A DNA stretch of 64,000 bases, taken from contig NC_134829.1 of the NCBI RefSeq assembly GCF_004210375.1, positions 58,024,107 to 58,088,106 on the forward strand. Reading direction: 5' to 3'. The translations under genes were made by a program, and so were the position numbers. This document shows, piece after piece, positions 25,001 to 34,188 of the stretch. Position 1 is the stretch's first letter. Each line of letters opens with the position of its first letter. The notes under the pieces are model-generated. The model was not told the origin of the DNA and ran no database searches. It saw only the letters and a program-made list of their open reading frames with translations. This DNA comes from Tachypleus tridentatus (taxonomy: Eukaryota; Arthropoda; Merostomata; Xiphosura; Limulidae).

Positions 25001-26171
25001 TTAAAGTTTACGTATTCAAGTTAAGTTAACTCTAATTTCACTCAATGACTAACCACATTTATAATCCAATGAAGTGCTAGGATTTTAAATTTAGGATTTA
25101 CCACTTATCACTTGATCTATTCTAGTGGGTGAACTGTGTTAGAAATGGAGTTTTAAGGACTTGGGCAGATCAACCAAGTACATTTCTGCAGGTAGGAATT
25201 TGCTAATTAGAAAAATCATGTACCTTTGTGTCATGTTTTCATCTCAGAGTCTTGTGTTAAATCCAGTTTTGCTACACTAAAATAATTATTCATTGGTTTT
25301 ATACATGCTAGTCTATGAAAACAATGTTTACTATACCGTAAGTATTACAATAGGAAGGTTTTGAGTTACTACCATTTGTAGCGACGTTAATCTGATAAAA
25401 TAATAACAAACCTAAAATTACAGACTTATGATACACTGAGTAGTTAATAACTGAATCTAAATTACACACTTATGAATACACTAAGTAGTTGATAATTGGA
25501 CCTAAAACTATAGACATGGATACACTAAATAGTTGATAACTGAACCTAAAATTACAGACATGGATACACTAAATAGTTAACAACTGAACCACAAGTATAT
25601 TCATGTGGATACACTAAATAGTTAATAACTGAGTGTAAAATTACAGTCATATGGAGACACTAAGTAGTTAACAATTGAACCTAAAAATATGGATTTATGG
25701 ATACACTAAGTACTTAATAACTGAACTACAAGTACAGTCTTGTGGATACATGAAGTAGTTAATAACTGAACCTAAATATATACGGACGGACTTATGGATA
25801 CACTAAGTAGTGTGTATTCATTGCAATCTTTGTTTTTCTCTTCTTATGAAATGTTTAGTTCATTATGAGCCGTTTCATTTTTGGTTTTCCAACAGCAAAA
25901 TGATAAAGCAACTCTTTTCACAATGTAAAGATTTAGAAATGATAAATATGAATAAAGGTATACGTAGATGTTACCCAGTATTTTGTATTAGTAAAAAAAT
26001 GTTAAGTGGCAACTTTCTCTTCTATTTTCACCAATGTTGTGTTTTGTTTTTTTTATATATGTTTTTAGTTTCAATGAAACGTTTAGTATGTAATTACGAA
26101 AATCAGTAGTACTGAAATTTGATCTTGTTAAGTTTCTTTTTTTCCATACTTTTCAGAAATGTGCAGCATAG
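1014..26171 (+). CDS. Locus A: two-domain cysteine-rich protein gene, 5' end outside the window (7 exons)
   Basis: Predicted by splice-site reading and comparison with locus B. Exons: 1014-1082, 1686-1739, 4702-4738, 5552-5598, 23079-23177, 25126-25191, 26157-26171 (TAG stop). All internal junctions are GT-AG and frames join without a stop; every intron is phase 0 except the one after 4738, which is phase 1. The first two exons encode the end of domain 1 (WASCI, then ECQNAV and a Thr/Pro-rich linker). The rest encode domain 2 with six cysteines: FFC, YEC, LSC, TLC, VNC, KC, with 7, 15, 12, 15 and 19 residues between them. Domain 1 and domain 2 share the WxxC exon start, an exon ending in Gln, and the [E/K]C start of the next exon. 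The 17.5-kb intron 5599-23078 holds the two largest tandem arrays. I do not recognise the family; a secreted role is inferred from the cysteines and from the signal peptide of locus B. The upstream exons of domain 1 must lie left of the window. Confidence 0.6.
1686..1739 (+). CDS. Locus A exon: cysteine 6 of domain 1 and Thr/Pro linker
   Basis: Acceptor ACTTTAG, 18 codons starting ECQNAV, then a Thr/Pro/Val-rich run, donor GTAAGT. The Glu-Cys start matches the last exons of domain 2 (KC) and of locus B (EC). Phase 0 out, so it can join directly to 4702. Confidence 0.55.
2113..3386. repeat. 71-bp minisatellite, about 18 copies
   Basis: Unit starts GTTGGGGAATGCAAGG and ends AGCCAATAACT. Variant units recur at 568 bp (8 units) and 497 bp (7 units), showing block duplication. 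Lies in the locus A intron 1740-4701. Confidence 0.95.
3390..4350. other. Intronic sequence of locus A, no exon seen
   Basis: AT-rich unique sequence between the 71-bp and 37-bp arrays. No recognisable coding stretch. Confidence 0.5.
4352..4514. repeat. 37-bp tandem repeat, about 4.4 copies
   Basis: Unit GCAAAATAAATAATTTGAAT plus 17 bp, ending in AATTGTC; copies nearly identical. Confidence 0.9.
4702..4738 (+). CDS. Locus A exon: cysteine 1 of domain 2
   Basis: A T-rich tract and TAATAG acceptor precede 37 nt reading TARALIVRNFFC plus one base; donor GTAAGC. The phase 1 break falls just after cysteine 1, exactly as after WFWC in exon 1 of locus B. Confidence 0.5.
5216..5300. repeat. 45-bp tandem duplication
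   Basis: AAAACATACAGGTCAAACAT at 5221 recurs at 5266, two copies, and a decayed third may follow. Confidence 0.6.
5552..5598 (+). CDS. Locus A exon: cysteine 2 of domain 2
   Basis: Acceptor AACAG, 47 nt completing a Gly codon and then reading NWSRYECLKHEAPTD, donor GTGAGT. SRYECLKH aligns with TQFESCLQN of locus B exon 2, and both exons run phase 1 to phase 0. Confidence 0.6.
5961..6237 (-). mobile_element. SINE, family 1, full length
   Basis: Complete head-to-tail copy read on the minus strand, with similar flanks GATGACGTAGAAACTT and GATGTAGAAGCACTT as decayed target duplications. Confidence 0.9.
6333..6412 (+). mobile_element. CR1-like LINE 3' end fragment
   Basis: Matches the 3' end of the LINE relic at 22608-22675 (GTTTGGYATAGAG, then GACAG and AGATGGAC). 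Confidence 0.6.
6601..6811 (+). mobile_element. SINE, family 1, internally deleted
   Basis: The head is intact; part of the middle is missing. Target duplication AGAATATG at 6593-6600 and 6812-6819. Confidence 0.9.
6917..12190. repeat. 35-bp minisatellite, about 150 copies
   Basis: Unit ATTGTCATTCTATATTCCAT plus CAGAAACACCCAAAC, with variants (TGTATT, CGCAGAC, CCCAGGC, GACGTTG). The + strand unit has no stop in any frame, so all three frames stay open for kilobases. Larger blocks repeat: a CACGAAC unit at 8386 recurs at 9679 (1293 bp) and a 2-bp-deleted unit at 9371 recurs at 10559 (1188 bp). The last four units (12060-12190) are diverged. Lies in a locus A intron. Confidence 0.97.
12552..14850. 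repeat. 39-bp minisatellite, about 59 copies
   Basis: Unit TTAGATGACAGTAGACTATA plus TCATTGTATTGATATAAAG; a second type carries TTTCTTGGCAGTAAAC. Each unit has a perfect inverted repeat TATATCA-TTGTAT-TGATATA. The period is a multiple of three and stop-free on both strands. A block recurs at 897 bp (23 units; 13101 and 13998). Confidence 0.97.
14850..15487. other. No gene seen
   Basis: Unique sequence after the 39-bp array, locally less AT-rich at 14920-15080. A 67-codon open frame on the minus strand resembles nothing I know. Confidence 0.4.
15488..15624 (-). mobile_element. SINE, family 1, lacking the tRNA head
   Basis: Tail and middle on the minus strand; the copy stops at about GTGACGTTGT, before the head. 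Confidence 0.8.
15625..16261. other. No gene seen
   Basis: AT-rich intronic sequence of locus A with no coding or repeat signal I can name. Confidence 0.45.
16262..16740. mobile_element. CACTA-type MITE (internally deleted copy)
   Basis: About 110-bp imperfect terminal inverted repeats; the right end reads CACTATGTAAC on the minus strand and the left end has mutated to AACTATGTAAC. Flanked by TTA on both sides. Left and right parts match the ends of the longer copy at 49699-51425, with the middle missing. CACTA ends with a 3-bp duplication are typical of the CACTA (EnSpm/CMC) superfamily. Confidence 0.8.
16890..18600 (+). pseudogene. Penelope-like retroelement relic
   Basis: Starts with a motif often seen at Penelope-like element ends (ACAACGTTTCGACCTTC, then GGTCATCTTCAGG, 16945-16975). 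Reverse-transcriptase pieces follow in changing frames from 17490: KADKGNAIVVMNTNECI, NNILSDTKQFKLLN, HPSLHWYR, HTGLYIPWDSAHETKQKLN. These resemble the RT and linker of Penelope-like elements. Many stops and frameshifts; a SINE has inserted at 17002. Confidence 0.7.
17002..17281 (-). mobile_element. SINE, family 1, full length, inside the Penelope-like relic
   Basis: Perfect 12-bp target duplication GACCGATAACCA at 16990-17001 and 17282-17293. It therefore inserted after the Penelope-like element. Confidence 0.95.
18641..18918 (+). mobile_element. SINE, family 1, full length, near consensus
   Basis: Starts GCCCGGCATGGCC; box B GGGTTCGCATCCC. Target duplication TCGACTAG at 18633-18640 and 18919-18926. 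Confidence 0.95.
18927..19522. other. No gene seen
   Basis: AT-rich intronic sequence of locus A. Confidence 0.45.
19523..20031. mobile_element. Non-autonomous DNA transposon, pogo/Tigger-like ends
   Basis: Terminal inverted repeats CAGTGGAGCACCGTTAAGCC and (minus strand, right end) CAGTGGAGCGCCATTAAGCC. 509 bp, no transposase. The CAGTG start recalls pogo/Tigger elements; the expected TA duplication is not clear (TG on both sides). Confidence 0.7.
20090..22690 (+). pseudogene. CR1-like LINE relic
   Basis: Upstream part (20268-20522) and VSWLDLWD-like text near 20650 fit the region before the endonuclease. MGDFKFRHIDWD (about 21115-21152) is the endonuclease GDFN motif. The RT end follows in fragments: KEKNLDVKVHQSLKLSKQC at 22038-22094, then KRGYNFIV and a degenerate C-terminus to about 22560. 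Many stops and frameshifts. A fragment of the same 3' end sits at 6333-6412. Confidence 0.7.
22700..23078. other. Intron end, AT-rich, no further feature
   Basis: Contains a short TA run near 23025 and leads into the acceptor at 23078. Confidence 0.4.
23079..23177 (+). CDS. Locus A exon: cysteines 3 and 4 of domain 2
   Basis: Acceptor ATTGCAG and 33 open codons including LLSCSGLADEDL and ETLCSLEDD, ending FTNE; donor GTATTT, weaker than the others. Rich in acidic residues and leucine, suggesting a helix. No equivalent is visible in locus B. Confidence 0.55.
23178..24230. other. Intron of locus A, no gene seen
   Basis: Unique AT-rich sequence without recognised repeats. Confidence 0.45.
24235..24347 (+). 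mobile_element. SINE, family 2, diverged
   Basis: Head with GATTTACAAC and box B-like GGGTTAGATTC, tail GTGTGGCTTTG. Confidence 0.65.
24396..24502 (+). mobile_element. SINE, family 2
   Basis: CCCTGCTGGTACAGCAG head, GGATTTACAA, TTCAATTCCCCTCAGTGG, tail CAGCAGATAGCCC. Confidence 0.8.
24505..24571 (-). mobile_element. SINE, family 1, head fragment
   Basis: Minus-strand tRNA-like head only, ending at GGCCATGCTGGGCC on the + strand; directly follows the family 2 copy. Confidence 0.7.
25126..25191 (+). CDS. Locus A exon: cysteine 5 of domain 2
   Basis: Acceptor TTCTAG, 22 codons starting WVNCVRNGV and ending TFLQ, donor GTAGGA; phase 0 on both sides. Closely parallels the exon at 1014-1082. Confidence 0.6.
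25405..25815. repeat. 44-45-bp degenerate tandem repeat, about 9 copies
   Basis: Recurrent GATACACTAARTAGTT, then AAYTGAACC; spacing 44-45 bp. Lies in the last intron of locus A, just after the exon at 25191. Confidence 0.85.
26157..26171 (+). CDS. Locus A last coding exon: cysteine 6 and stop
   Basis: A T-rich tract and TTTTCAG acceptor are followed by K-C-A-A and a TAG stop. It is very short, but the Cys in second position matches the other two last exons. An AATAAA lies about 210 nt downstream. Confidence 0.5.
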   Translation, partial: KCAA

Positions 26172-26384
26172 CGGGACGGAAAGAAAGAAACTACTAATTC
26201 TATAAAATATATTCTTCCATTTCCTGAATATTGTTTTGGTTGTCTTTTCAAAATGAAGTTATGGGTTAGTGAACAAACTAGATTGTATGTTAACTATTGT
26301 AAAGAATATCCAAAACTGGAGTTCAGTATAATAAGATAAAAATGAAATTCTGTATTTACATGAGTAAGGTTCACATTATCTATA

Positions 26385-26390
26385 AATAAA
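26385..26390 (+). terminator. Candidate poly(A) signal of locus A
   Basis: AATAAA 214 nt after the proposed stop of locus A, followed by T-rich sequence. Position fits a 3' UTR end; no transcript evidence. Confidence 0.35.
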
Positions 26391-26399
26391 TTTTCATTT

Positions 26400-27030
26400 T
26401 AATCATTCTTCAGGAATAATACTTTATTTTACTGATTTTTACTTTAACACAGTTGTTTTATAGTTCTTATGAAACTAAATGGATTAATTATCAGATTATG
26501 TCTACGTAACTTGTAGTTATTTTAATGTAATTTTATTTAATATACCAATACCAGTTATAAAGTATATTTGTTTTTAAATAATTCACAACTTTAGTTATTT
26601 CTTACACAAATAGTGTCACCCAAACCAGACTTTTGTTATAATAGTTGTAAAGTTTCATCATATTGTTAAACGCTAAGTTTTTGTAACACTAAAGTTTGAA
26701 GTTTGATCCTGGAGACAGAGACAACGCAGAGAAAATATTTTGCAGTTTTGAATTTAAATGAAACTAAACAAAATGATAAAAACCATTAAGATGGAATACA
26801 ATATATTTTCTTCTTGCTTATTAACTTTGATAATAACATCTCAGTGAACATTTATGAGATATGATGTCCAAGTTTGATTATTGTTTTGTTGAAGGTACTT
26901 AATAAGATGCAAGATGACCTGTATAGAGAAGGATAGAGCAAATCACGTGTTGAATACTTAAGATAAACTTAAAACACGTGAAGAAACACCAGGTTTCTGT
27001 ATTGTTTACTAAAAGTATACTGAGTGTCCG
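26400..27030. other. Region 3' of locus A, no gene seen
   Basis: AT-rich sequence, nothing recognised. Confidence 0.4.
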
Positions 27031-27033
27031 TAA

Positions 27034-27302
27034 ATTGTTTTTTTTAATTTCACGCAAAGCTACACGAGGGCTATCTGCACTAGCTGTCCCTAATTTAGTA
27101 GTGTAAGACTAGAGGGAAGGCAGCTAGTCGTCACTACCTAGCACCAACTCTTGGGCTTTTCTTTTACCAACAAATAGTGGGATTGATCACCACATTATAA
27201 TGCCCTTACGGCTGAAAGGGCGAGCATGTTTGGCAACAGGGATTTGAACCCATAATTTTCAGATTACAAGTCTAATACCCTAACCACCAGGCCATTCCTG
27301 AG
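27034..27302 (-). mobile_element. SINE, family 1, diverged
   Basis: Full-length minus-strand copy with many substitutions. Confidence 0.85.
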
Positions 27303-27304
27303 CA

Positions 27305-28415
27305 TGGAAAATTATGTTAGCATAATTGTTTACTCATTTTAAAATTATATATTAGCATAATTTCCATACACCAATTTAGTGCATGGTGGATCACAAGGGA
27401 AACTACATAGGTAAAGATTGCAAATCTCATCTTGAAATCATAAGATAAACTTAAGACATGACAAAAAATAAGGCAGCACCTTAATTTTTTTTTGTCTCTC
27501 CTTAAAATGTGTGATGCATCTTGCTATCTAAATGCACAATGTCTGCACTTCATTTCAATGGATATAAGTAAAAGGTGAATATAAATACAGTTTAGTAGAC
27601 ATTTTGTACAGCAACATATTAAAAGCTTATAAAGGTTTTTTAAAGAAGTCTAATGTTAGGTTGCAGGATTAAGTACGATAAAGTATATCCCTAACTTAGC
27701 AAAAGGAAAAACGTGCAGTGTTAATTTATCTGTTTATCGAACATTTGCCATACTCAATAAAGGCTCAACAACCGTTAGGTCTAAAACAAGTGAACTTCTA
27801 TATTTCAGTTTATGCTATTAAAATTCTTTTATATTATTCCATAAATCCAGTATGTATAGAAGTGACATTGCAATAATACTGTTATTTATTTGCATGGCAG
27901 TGAATGTTTAACACTGTCAGGGAAGGAAAACGTATATAACATTAACTCACAGTCCAGCCTCACACTGTTCTGAAGCTACATTATTTAACATTGTAAGGGT
28001 TGAAAACCAATGTGCACTTCATTTCAACTCGAGGTCTGGAAATTCAAATTCTTGACTCCAGTTATTTTTGAAAGAAATGGCCTTCAAAATATTTATAACT
28101 GATATAGTGATGGAACTGTTAGTGGTTAATTATGAAGTTGTTGTTTTTAAATATAAACTCAAGTAAACTTTGAACTTGTATAAAAATCTCACAAAACTAA
28201 GCCAATCAAATCTAAAATCCTAACTCTTTTGACATTTATGGATGCAAAAGAGGTCAGTAAATTTTGTTAAGTTTGTCACCATGGCTAAAATTGAGACTCT
28301 CAGTACAGTATTTGTAAATATGCCTAAAGATATACATGTAAGTTAGCCTCATTATAAATCAAAGACAGGAGATAAAGGTGGAGTTGCATATGTTATGTCT
28401 GTTGTCCATTCTTAA
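27305..28415. other. Intergenic sequence, no gene seen
   Basis: AT-rich sequence without named repeats or convincing exons. Confidence 0.45.
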
Positions 28416-28417
28416 TG

Positions 28418-28662
28418 AGGCTTAGCATAACCAGGTGGTTAGAGCACTCAACTCGTAATCTAAGGGTCATGGGTTTGAATCCCTGTCAACAAAACATACT
28501 CGCCCTTTCAGTTGTGGGGGCATTATAATATGATGGTCAATCCCATTATTCATTGGTAAAAGAGTAGCCCAAGAGGTGGTGGTGGTGGGTGGTGATGACT
28601 AGCTAGCTTCCCTTTGGTTTCACACTACTAAATTAGGGATGGCTAGTGCAGATAACACTGCA
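28418..28662 (+). mobile_element. SINE, family 1, diverged
   Basis: Head CCAGGTGGTTAGAGCACTC, box B GGTTTGAATCC, middle intact, tail cut short. Confidence 0.85.
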
Positions 28663-28864
28663 CAACAATTTTTTTGAAAAATTTTGCTTCCTGAAAAGTT
28701 TTTGCTGGTTGTCACAGGTACCTGGTGGGTATGCACAAATATAGTTTTGTTTTTTTCTTCATCACGTACGAACTCTGAGAAATAGACAGTTAACTGTTTA
28801 CTGGCAATAACATATTTAATTGCATTTATGTTTCTAATACGCTATTAAGTTCAACATAATTAAG

Positions 28865-29105
28865 TGTTTTGCTCCTGATTTTCGTTTGTATTCAATGTCC
28901 GGTGCATCACGTTGCAGTGTTCAACAGTAGTCAGCAAGCATTGATGGATTCCAGTTGCCCTGATATCATTTTTCCATTGTAGCATTGTCCTGGTGAAAAC
29001 TGAATATTTTGATGAAACGGTACGTGGTGGGCAAATTTGGATGTGATTTTCGTGATCAGCAGCCAAAATCCTTTAAGGAACACCCAACAGTGTTCAAGAA
29101 GCAAA
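28865..29105 (-). pseudogene. Transposon-protein relic with FHQD motif
   Basis: On the minus strand the text FHQDNATMEK, a stop, then YQGNWNPSMLADYC can be read at about 28996-28930. This resembles a repetitive-element protein family I know only as GERFHQD-type ORFs; the relic at 49991-51150 has the related motif ERFHQDILDFER. Frameshifts and stops present. Confidence 0.5.
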
Positions 29106-29120
29106 AACTTTGTTGTGCAG

Positions 29121-29163
29121 TATAACCCTTGTGTAGCTTTGCGCAAAATTCAAAAACAAACAG
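29121..29163 (+). mobile_element. SINE, family 1, tail fragment
   Basis: ACCCTTGTGTAGCTTTGCGC and a CAAAAACAAACA end only. Confidence 0.7.
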
Positions 29164-29644
29164 TTTTTATTGAGGGTAGTTTAAATTAAATGATATATTT
29201 TGCTGTCCTGTCATGAGGTATGGTTGATATACTCCAATTAACCTACATTATTTAACCTCCCAAGAGTTGCAATATAAATGAAATATGGTGCATTCAACTT
29301 TAAGTTGCATTCTGTTGAAAATTCAACTCAAGTATATAACATGCCTTTTTTTAAAAAAAAAAGTAAAAATTGTATTTTTCTGAATAAAACTGGTTGAATT
29401 TGACATTTTTTCATGAGGAACATGTGATGTTTGATAATAAGTGTTATATTTTTGAAAAAACAAACATTTGGGGTAAAGTCCAATATTCAATCCTTGGTTG
29501 ATTGTGAGCCAACAGTTTTATAATTTCTTTGACTTGATGTTTTACATATAAAAGAAAATTAGAACTTGTATATGTAGTAAGTGTTTTTACTGAAATAAAT
29601 AGGAGTGTGGAGATTTTTAATATCTGATATGTTTTCTGCAAACA

Positions 29645-29850
29645 ACAAACAAAATCGTTTTGAATCTTGTGTTTTTATAACACAGATTATTAAACAATAA
29701 ACAAAATCGTTTTGAATCTTGTGTTTTTATAACACAGATTATTAAACAATAAACAAAATCGTTTTGAATCTTGTGTTTTTATAACACAGATTATTAAACA
29801 ACAAACAAAATCGTTTTGAATCTTGTGTTTTTATAACACAGATTATTAAG
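29645..29850. repeat. 52-bp tandem repeat, 4 copies
   Basis: AAAATCGTTTTGAATCTTGT starts at 29651, 29703, 29755 and 29807, near identical. Each copy has the inverted repeat TGTGTT-TTTAT-AACACA. Confidence 0.95.
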
Positions 29851-29877
29851 TGTAATGTAATAGTAGTTATACCAAAA

Positions 29878-30113
29878 GTACAGAAAGAAAGGTGACACAA
29901 AACCATAAAATAATCCTACATAAGTATATTAATATTGTACAGAAAGAAAGGTGACACAAAACCATAAAATAATCCTACATAAGTATATTAATATTGTACA
30001 GAAAGAAAGGTGACACAAAACCATAAAATAATCCTACATAAGTATATTAATATTGTACAGAAAGAAAGGTGACACAAAACCATAAAATAATCCTACATAA
30101 GTATATTAATATT
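29878..30113. repeat. 59-bp tandem repeat, 4 copies
   Basis: Unit GTACAGAAAGAAAGGTGACA plus 39 bp, four practically identical copies, about 30 bp after the 52-bp array. Confidence 0.95.
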
Positions 30114-30114
30114 G

Positions 30115-31415
30115 CCAATAATAAGGTTTATCAGCAACTTAAGCTGTGTAGTGTTGTAAAGTACCACACTGGTTAATAGTTTATAAGATTGTAAGGTTAA
30201 CTCACTGGTTACTTATGTAGGGACTTGTGCGTGGTTTTATGTTTCCATACTTACCATGTTTCTATACTTTTTTGGTATTGCCACACCTACATCACGCTTA
30301 ATTTTTAGAAATGTTTAATCACTTATGTCCCTTCTTTTGTTAAACAATTTCATTGAGGTAGATTCATAAGTGAACACTTGTTATGTATTAAAGTAATATA
30401 CATGGTTAATACCACATCATTTTGTCAGTTTCTCTAATTTTTTATTACATTTTGGGACAAATGAAGTTGGGATGTTTCCTCCAAGATGGTACATGTGCCT
30501 CAGAGTGTTGGACTGCCATTGAGGGGCTACTCACTGAACTCGCATTTCCAACTTCACCCAACTGATTTTATGCACTTAGACCACACCACAAGCTAAGGTC
30601 ATGTCAGTTAACAAGAAGGACATCATACAGAATCCAGTCCATGTAGTATGATACTATCAATACACACTCATAGCTGCCAAACTTGACCCTACTGAAAATT
30701 TGAAGAAAAGAAGACTGATATAAAGTATTGTTTTGATAATAAAGACACTGGTGTATATCAATAATTTATAATATCTCTCAGTGGTATGTTATCTAACTGA
30801 TATCATGAATATTGAAATAAATTATTCTTTATCTATTTTTACTCAAATAATTTTGGCAGTTATCAATATTGTGCAATGAAAAAACTAACGCAATATAAGA
30901 ACAATTTTCGCAGCCATCTAGCAGTCAGAAAGGAAAATGCTGTTTGTGATGCATGTAACTAATATATACTTATAAATTGAACTCACTGCTAAGTAGTATG
31001 TTTCTTACTTTATTTCCCAAACAAATTTGTGTGGTGGAGAAACAGAATACTATTACTATTATACAAGCTGTGAAACACTCGATAATGACAATCAGGTACT
31101 CAAATAAGGCTGTAACTCAAATTTACCACTTATTTCTAAGCATCATAGAGTGACCAGATTGAATATCTTGACCATTTTCATCTCGGCCCATTCCTACATA
31201 TTAAGCACTACTGTGCCTAATGATGAAACGTTTGGGGTTTTGTGTTTTTTAGTGGGGTCTATTATGAAAAGTTCAAGGTGTGTCAAATGACTCTTTTTTT
31301 TTTTGCAATGGATGGTTTCAATGTAGTAAATAAATATAAAAAGAACTTTAGAAATTGCAAAACTGACTTCAGATGGCAGTGCGAAATAGCAAATTGTACT
31401 CTTTTTATGATAATG
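30115..31415. other. Intergenic sequence, no gene seen
   Basis: A less AT-rich stretch at 30460-30680 has no usable open frame. No repeat recognised. Confidence 0.4.
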
Positions 31416-31419
31416 ATTG

Positions 31420-31740
31420 CTTTATCATTCACGTGTTATGTCCTTTTATCGTTTAGTTTATCTATGATTTTTTGGTTCCATTAAATAACTAATTCGCCTC
31501 CTAGCTAATCATTTCCATTTGAATGAGCACATTTACGTATGATGAAACTGACAACAGTTTCACCAGTGGTGGCATACAGATATTTTTAATGTAGCAAAAG
31601 AATATTTAGGTTTATGATTACATCAAGAGGTTCTATCCTGCCAGAAGCTTCAATAAGAGAGAGATTCATGAGATAGTTACTGAGGGATATTGTTGATGAT
31701 GTGTGTCATTCGGTATTTTTATTGATATCGAAAATAAATG
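31420..31740 (+). mobile_element. Degraded 5' LTR of a Ty3/gypsy-type element
   Basis: Shares blocks in order with 34630-34900: TGATGAAACTGACAMCAG, CTAGTGGTG/CCAGTGGTGG, AAGAGAGAGATTC/AAGAAAGAGATTC. Gypsy pol fragments lie between the two, on the same strand. Confidence 0.55.
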
Positions 31741-32116
31741 TTGGAATATTGTGTTTGCTTATTTTGGAATTATCTTTTTTTCTGGTTCTTTTCCCTGGTT
31801 TGATTATTATAGATTTATTAATATTTGTGATAAATTGTTTATTAGTATTGATGTGAAGTCTTGACGAGGCACTTGTTTGTTAACTGTGTTTTGGTAAGTG
31901 TTGAATTTATTTCTAAGTGTTGGTATTATGGATATATTGTTTTTCCTTTTCTTGAACCCTTATTGCAGGGTTTATTTCAGACCTTTACATTGGCACTCCA
32001 ACAAGGATCTTTTTATAACGGTTGAATTGTGGCTTTGGATTTTTTTGTTTCTCAATTTGGTATCGAGTGACTAATTCAGTTTAAGTTAAATATAAGTCAT
32101 CTAGTGCTTGAAAATA

Positions 32117-32240
32117 GTTCCCTGCTAGTACAGCGATAAGTCTATGGATTTACAACCCTAAAATCAGGGGCTCTATTCCCCTAGGTAGACACATCAGTAG
32201 TCTGATGTGGCCTTGCTATAAGAAAGAAGAAAACGCACAC
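32117..32240 (+). mobile_element. SINE, family 2, inside the gypsy relic
   Basis: Target duplication GCTTGAAAATA at 32106-32116 and 32241-32251. Confidence 0.9.
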
Positions 32241-32999
32241 GCTTGAAAATAACTGTGTTACAATGAGAGCTAGTAAGTATGTTGTGAGTTTGAATCAATG
32301 TGGGTCAGTATTGTCAGAACAGGAAGAAATGCTAACATACGTCGTGACTGATTACTAATAAGAGAACCTCTGTCTTCCTTCCGTAAAACACTGAGAGCTC
32401 AGTTTACCTACACATAAAATTCGTTGCTTTTCGTTACTGCGACAACTAAAATGGACCTCCTATGCTTAACCCTAAAGATTAATGGTGTGAAAGTATAGAT
32501 GGTACAGATACTTGGTAGATTATTCAGTACTAAACAAAAATATATGGCAACAAACGATAAGAAATGATCTAACACTTCAAATAAAATATTGAAGTAAATG
32601 TAACGTGTATCTTGCAGACGTAATGAGGAACTGTCAACTGTTAAAATATTTTGAATCAAAGCTATTGTAACGGATAGCATTGCGAGCCAATGTTTAGCTG
32701 TTGTTAAAGATTTTGCCCTATCTTATTGGATTTAACTTTATTTATCAAAACTGAAATAACCCTTAACTTCTGCACAAATGTTCTTGAATTTAATGTGCTA
32801 TCTTATGGACACGACTTTGAGACTGAAGAGATACTGATTGAAGAAGTAGAATATTTACTTTTAAACAGTAAATAACTGGAACAATTGAAGTATTTCGTTT
32901 TGAAATAAGCATATGTTTTTTTAACAATAAACCTATCCTTACAGATTTGTGTGAATACAGTACTGTAACCATGACAGAAAATACAGTCTTTAAAAGACT

Positions 33000-34090
33000 C
33001 GTCCTTATTTTCCCGTTAAATTACGAGTGAACATGATCAAGTGGATAAAATGTTTCAAGATGGATTAATTGAACCCTTCAATTCATCCTGGACTTCTCTG
33101 GTGGTTGTTGTTAAGTAAGATACTAATGATTTTAAGTTCTGTGTTGACTAAAGGACATAAAATTAAGGCTCAGAATCTGACTGCTATCCACTACCAGATA
33201 TAAGTGATATTTTTAAAGAAAAAAAATGCTTCAAGATGGATTAATTGAACCCTTCAATTCATCCTGGACTTCTCTGGTGGTTGTTGTTAAGTAAGATACT
33301 AATGATTTTAAGTTCTGTGTTGACTAAAGGACATCAAATCAAGGCTCAGAATCTGATTGCTATCCATTACCAGATATAAGTGATATTTGAAAACATTGTC
33401 AGGTATAACGTATGTCAGTACTTTTAAGTTTATCCAGTTGATATTGGCAAATACCTGTTAAGATGAAAGATCGACATAGAACTGGCTGCATAATAGATAA
33501 CGAACTTTATCAATTTAAAGTGATGTCTTTTGGTCTTAAGAATGTACCTGTCACCTTCCAGAACTTAATGATAAGTGTTTAGCAGGTTGAACTGAATGTT
33601 TTCTGGCTTCTATTGATGATATTATAGTGTTTTTACCATCATATGAAAGATGTTGAATTGGTTTTATACTTACAACTAATCTGACTATAAAAGTTTCTGG
33701 AAGCACATTTTGACAGTCAGAAGTATCATATTCAGATTTAAACTCTTTTTATTCATAAATCTACAAGTGCACGCCAACCAGATTTCTCTCGGAATGTGAG
33801 ATTTTCCAATCGACTGACGAACTAGCCAACAGCATCTCAAACCATTGAAGAAAAAAAGAGTAGAAATACAAGATGTCAAACAGAGGACAAGGAAAGATCC
33901 AATGTTGAAAAGGTTCAGAAGTGACAACAACAAGAGTTGCCAAGACACACCTAACGTAGGTGATGTAATGTTATTAAGGAAACGTTCTTTATCTTCAGTA
34001 AAATTATTTATTCCGAGTTGGAATGGACCTTCAGAAATCACGAAGTATGTTACTCCATTAGTGCATGAATTAAGAATCCTAGATTAGATG
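33000..34090 (+). pseudogene. Ty3/gypsy-type pol relic (RT and integrase end)
   Basis: RT pieces: KMFQDGLIEPFNSSW, DFKFCVD, FGLKNVPVTFQNLM, SIDDIIVF. An integrase-like end near 33950-34085 includes VGDVMLLRKRS. A segment of about 150 bp is tandemly duplicated (33056-33207 and 33231-33382, offset 175). Stops and deletions throughout; plainly inactive. Confidence 0.75.
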
Positions 34091-34100
34091 CAGTTATAGG

Positions 34101-34166
34101 ATAATGTCATATTTATTATATGACATTATCATATTTATTATATGACATTATCATATTTATAATATG
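34101..34166. repeat. 22-bp tandem repeat forming a 12-bp inverted repeat
   Basis: ATAATGTCATAT-TTATT-ATATGACATTAT at 34101-34129 is a perfect hairpin; the unit repeats at 22 bp. Confidence 0.8.
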
Positions 34167-34188
34167 AAGATATCTCTATTTTCTTACA

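Noticed and set aside
33845..34087. 80-codon frame as a separate gene
   Set aside because: Reads as the integrase end of the gypsy relic.
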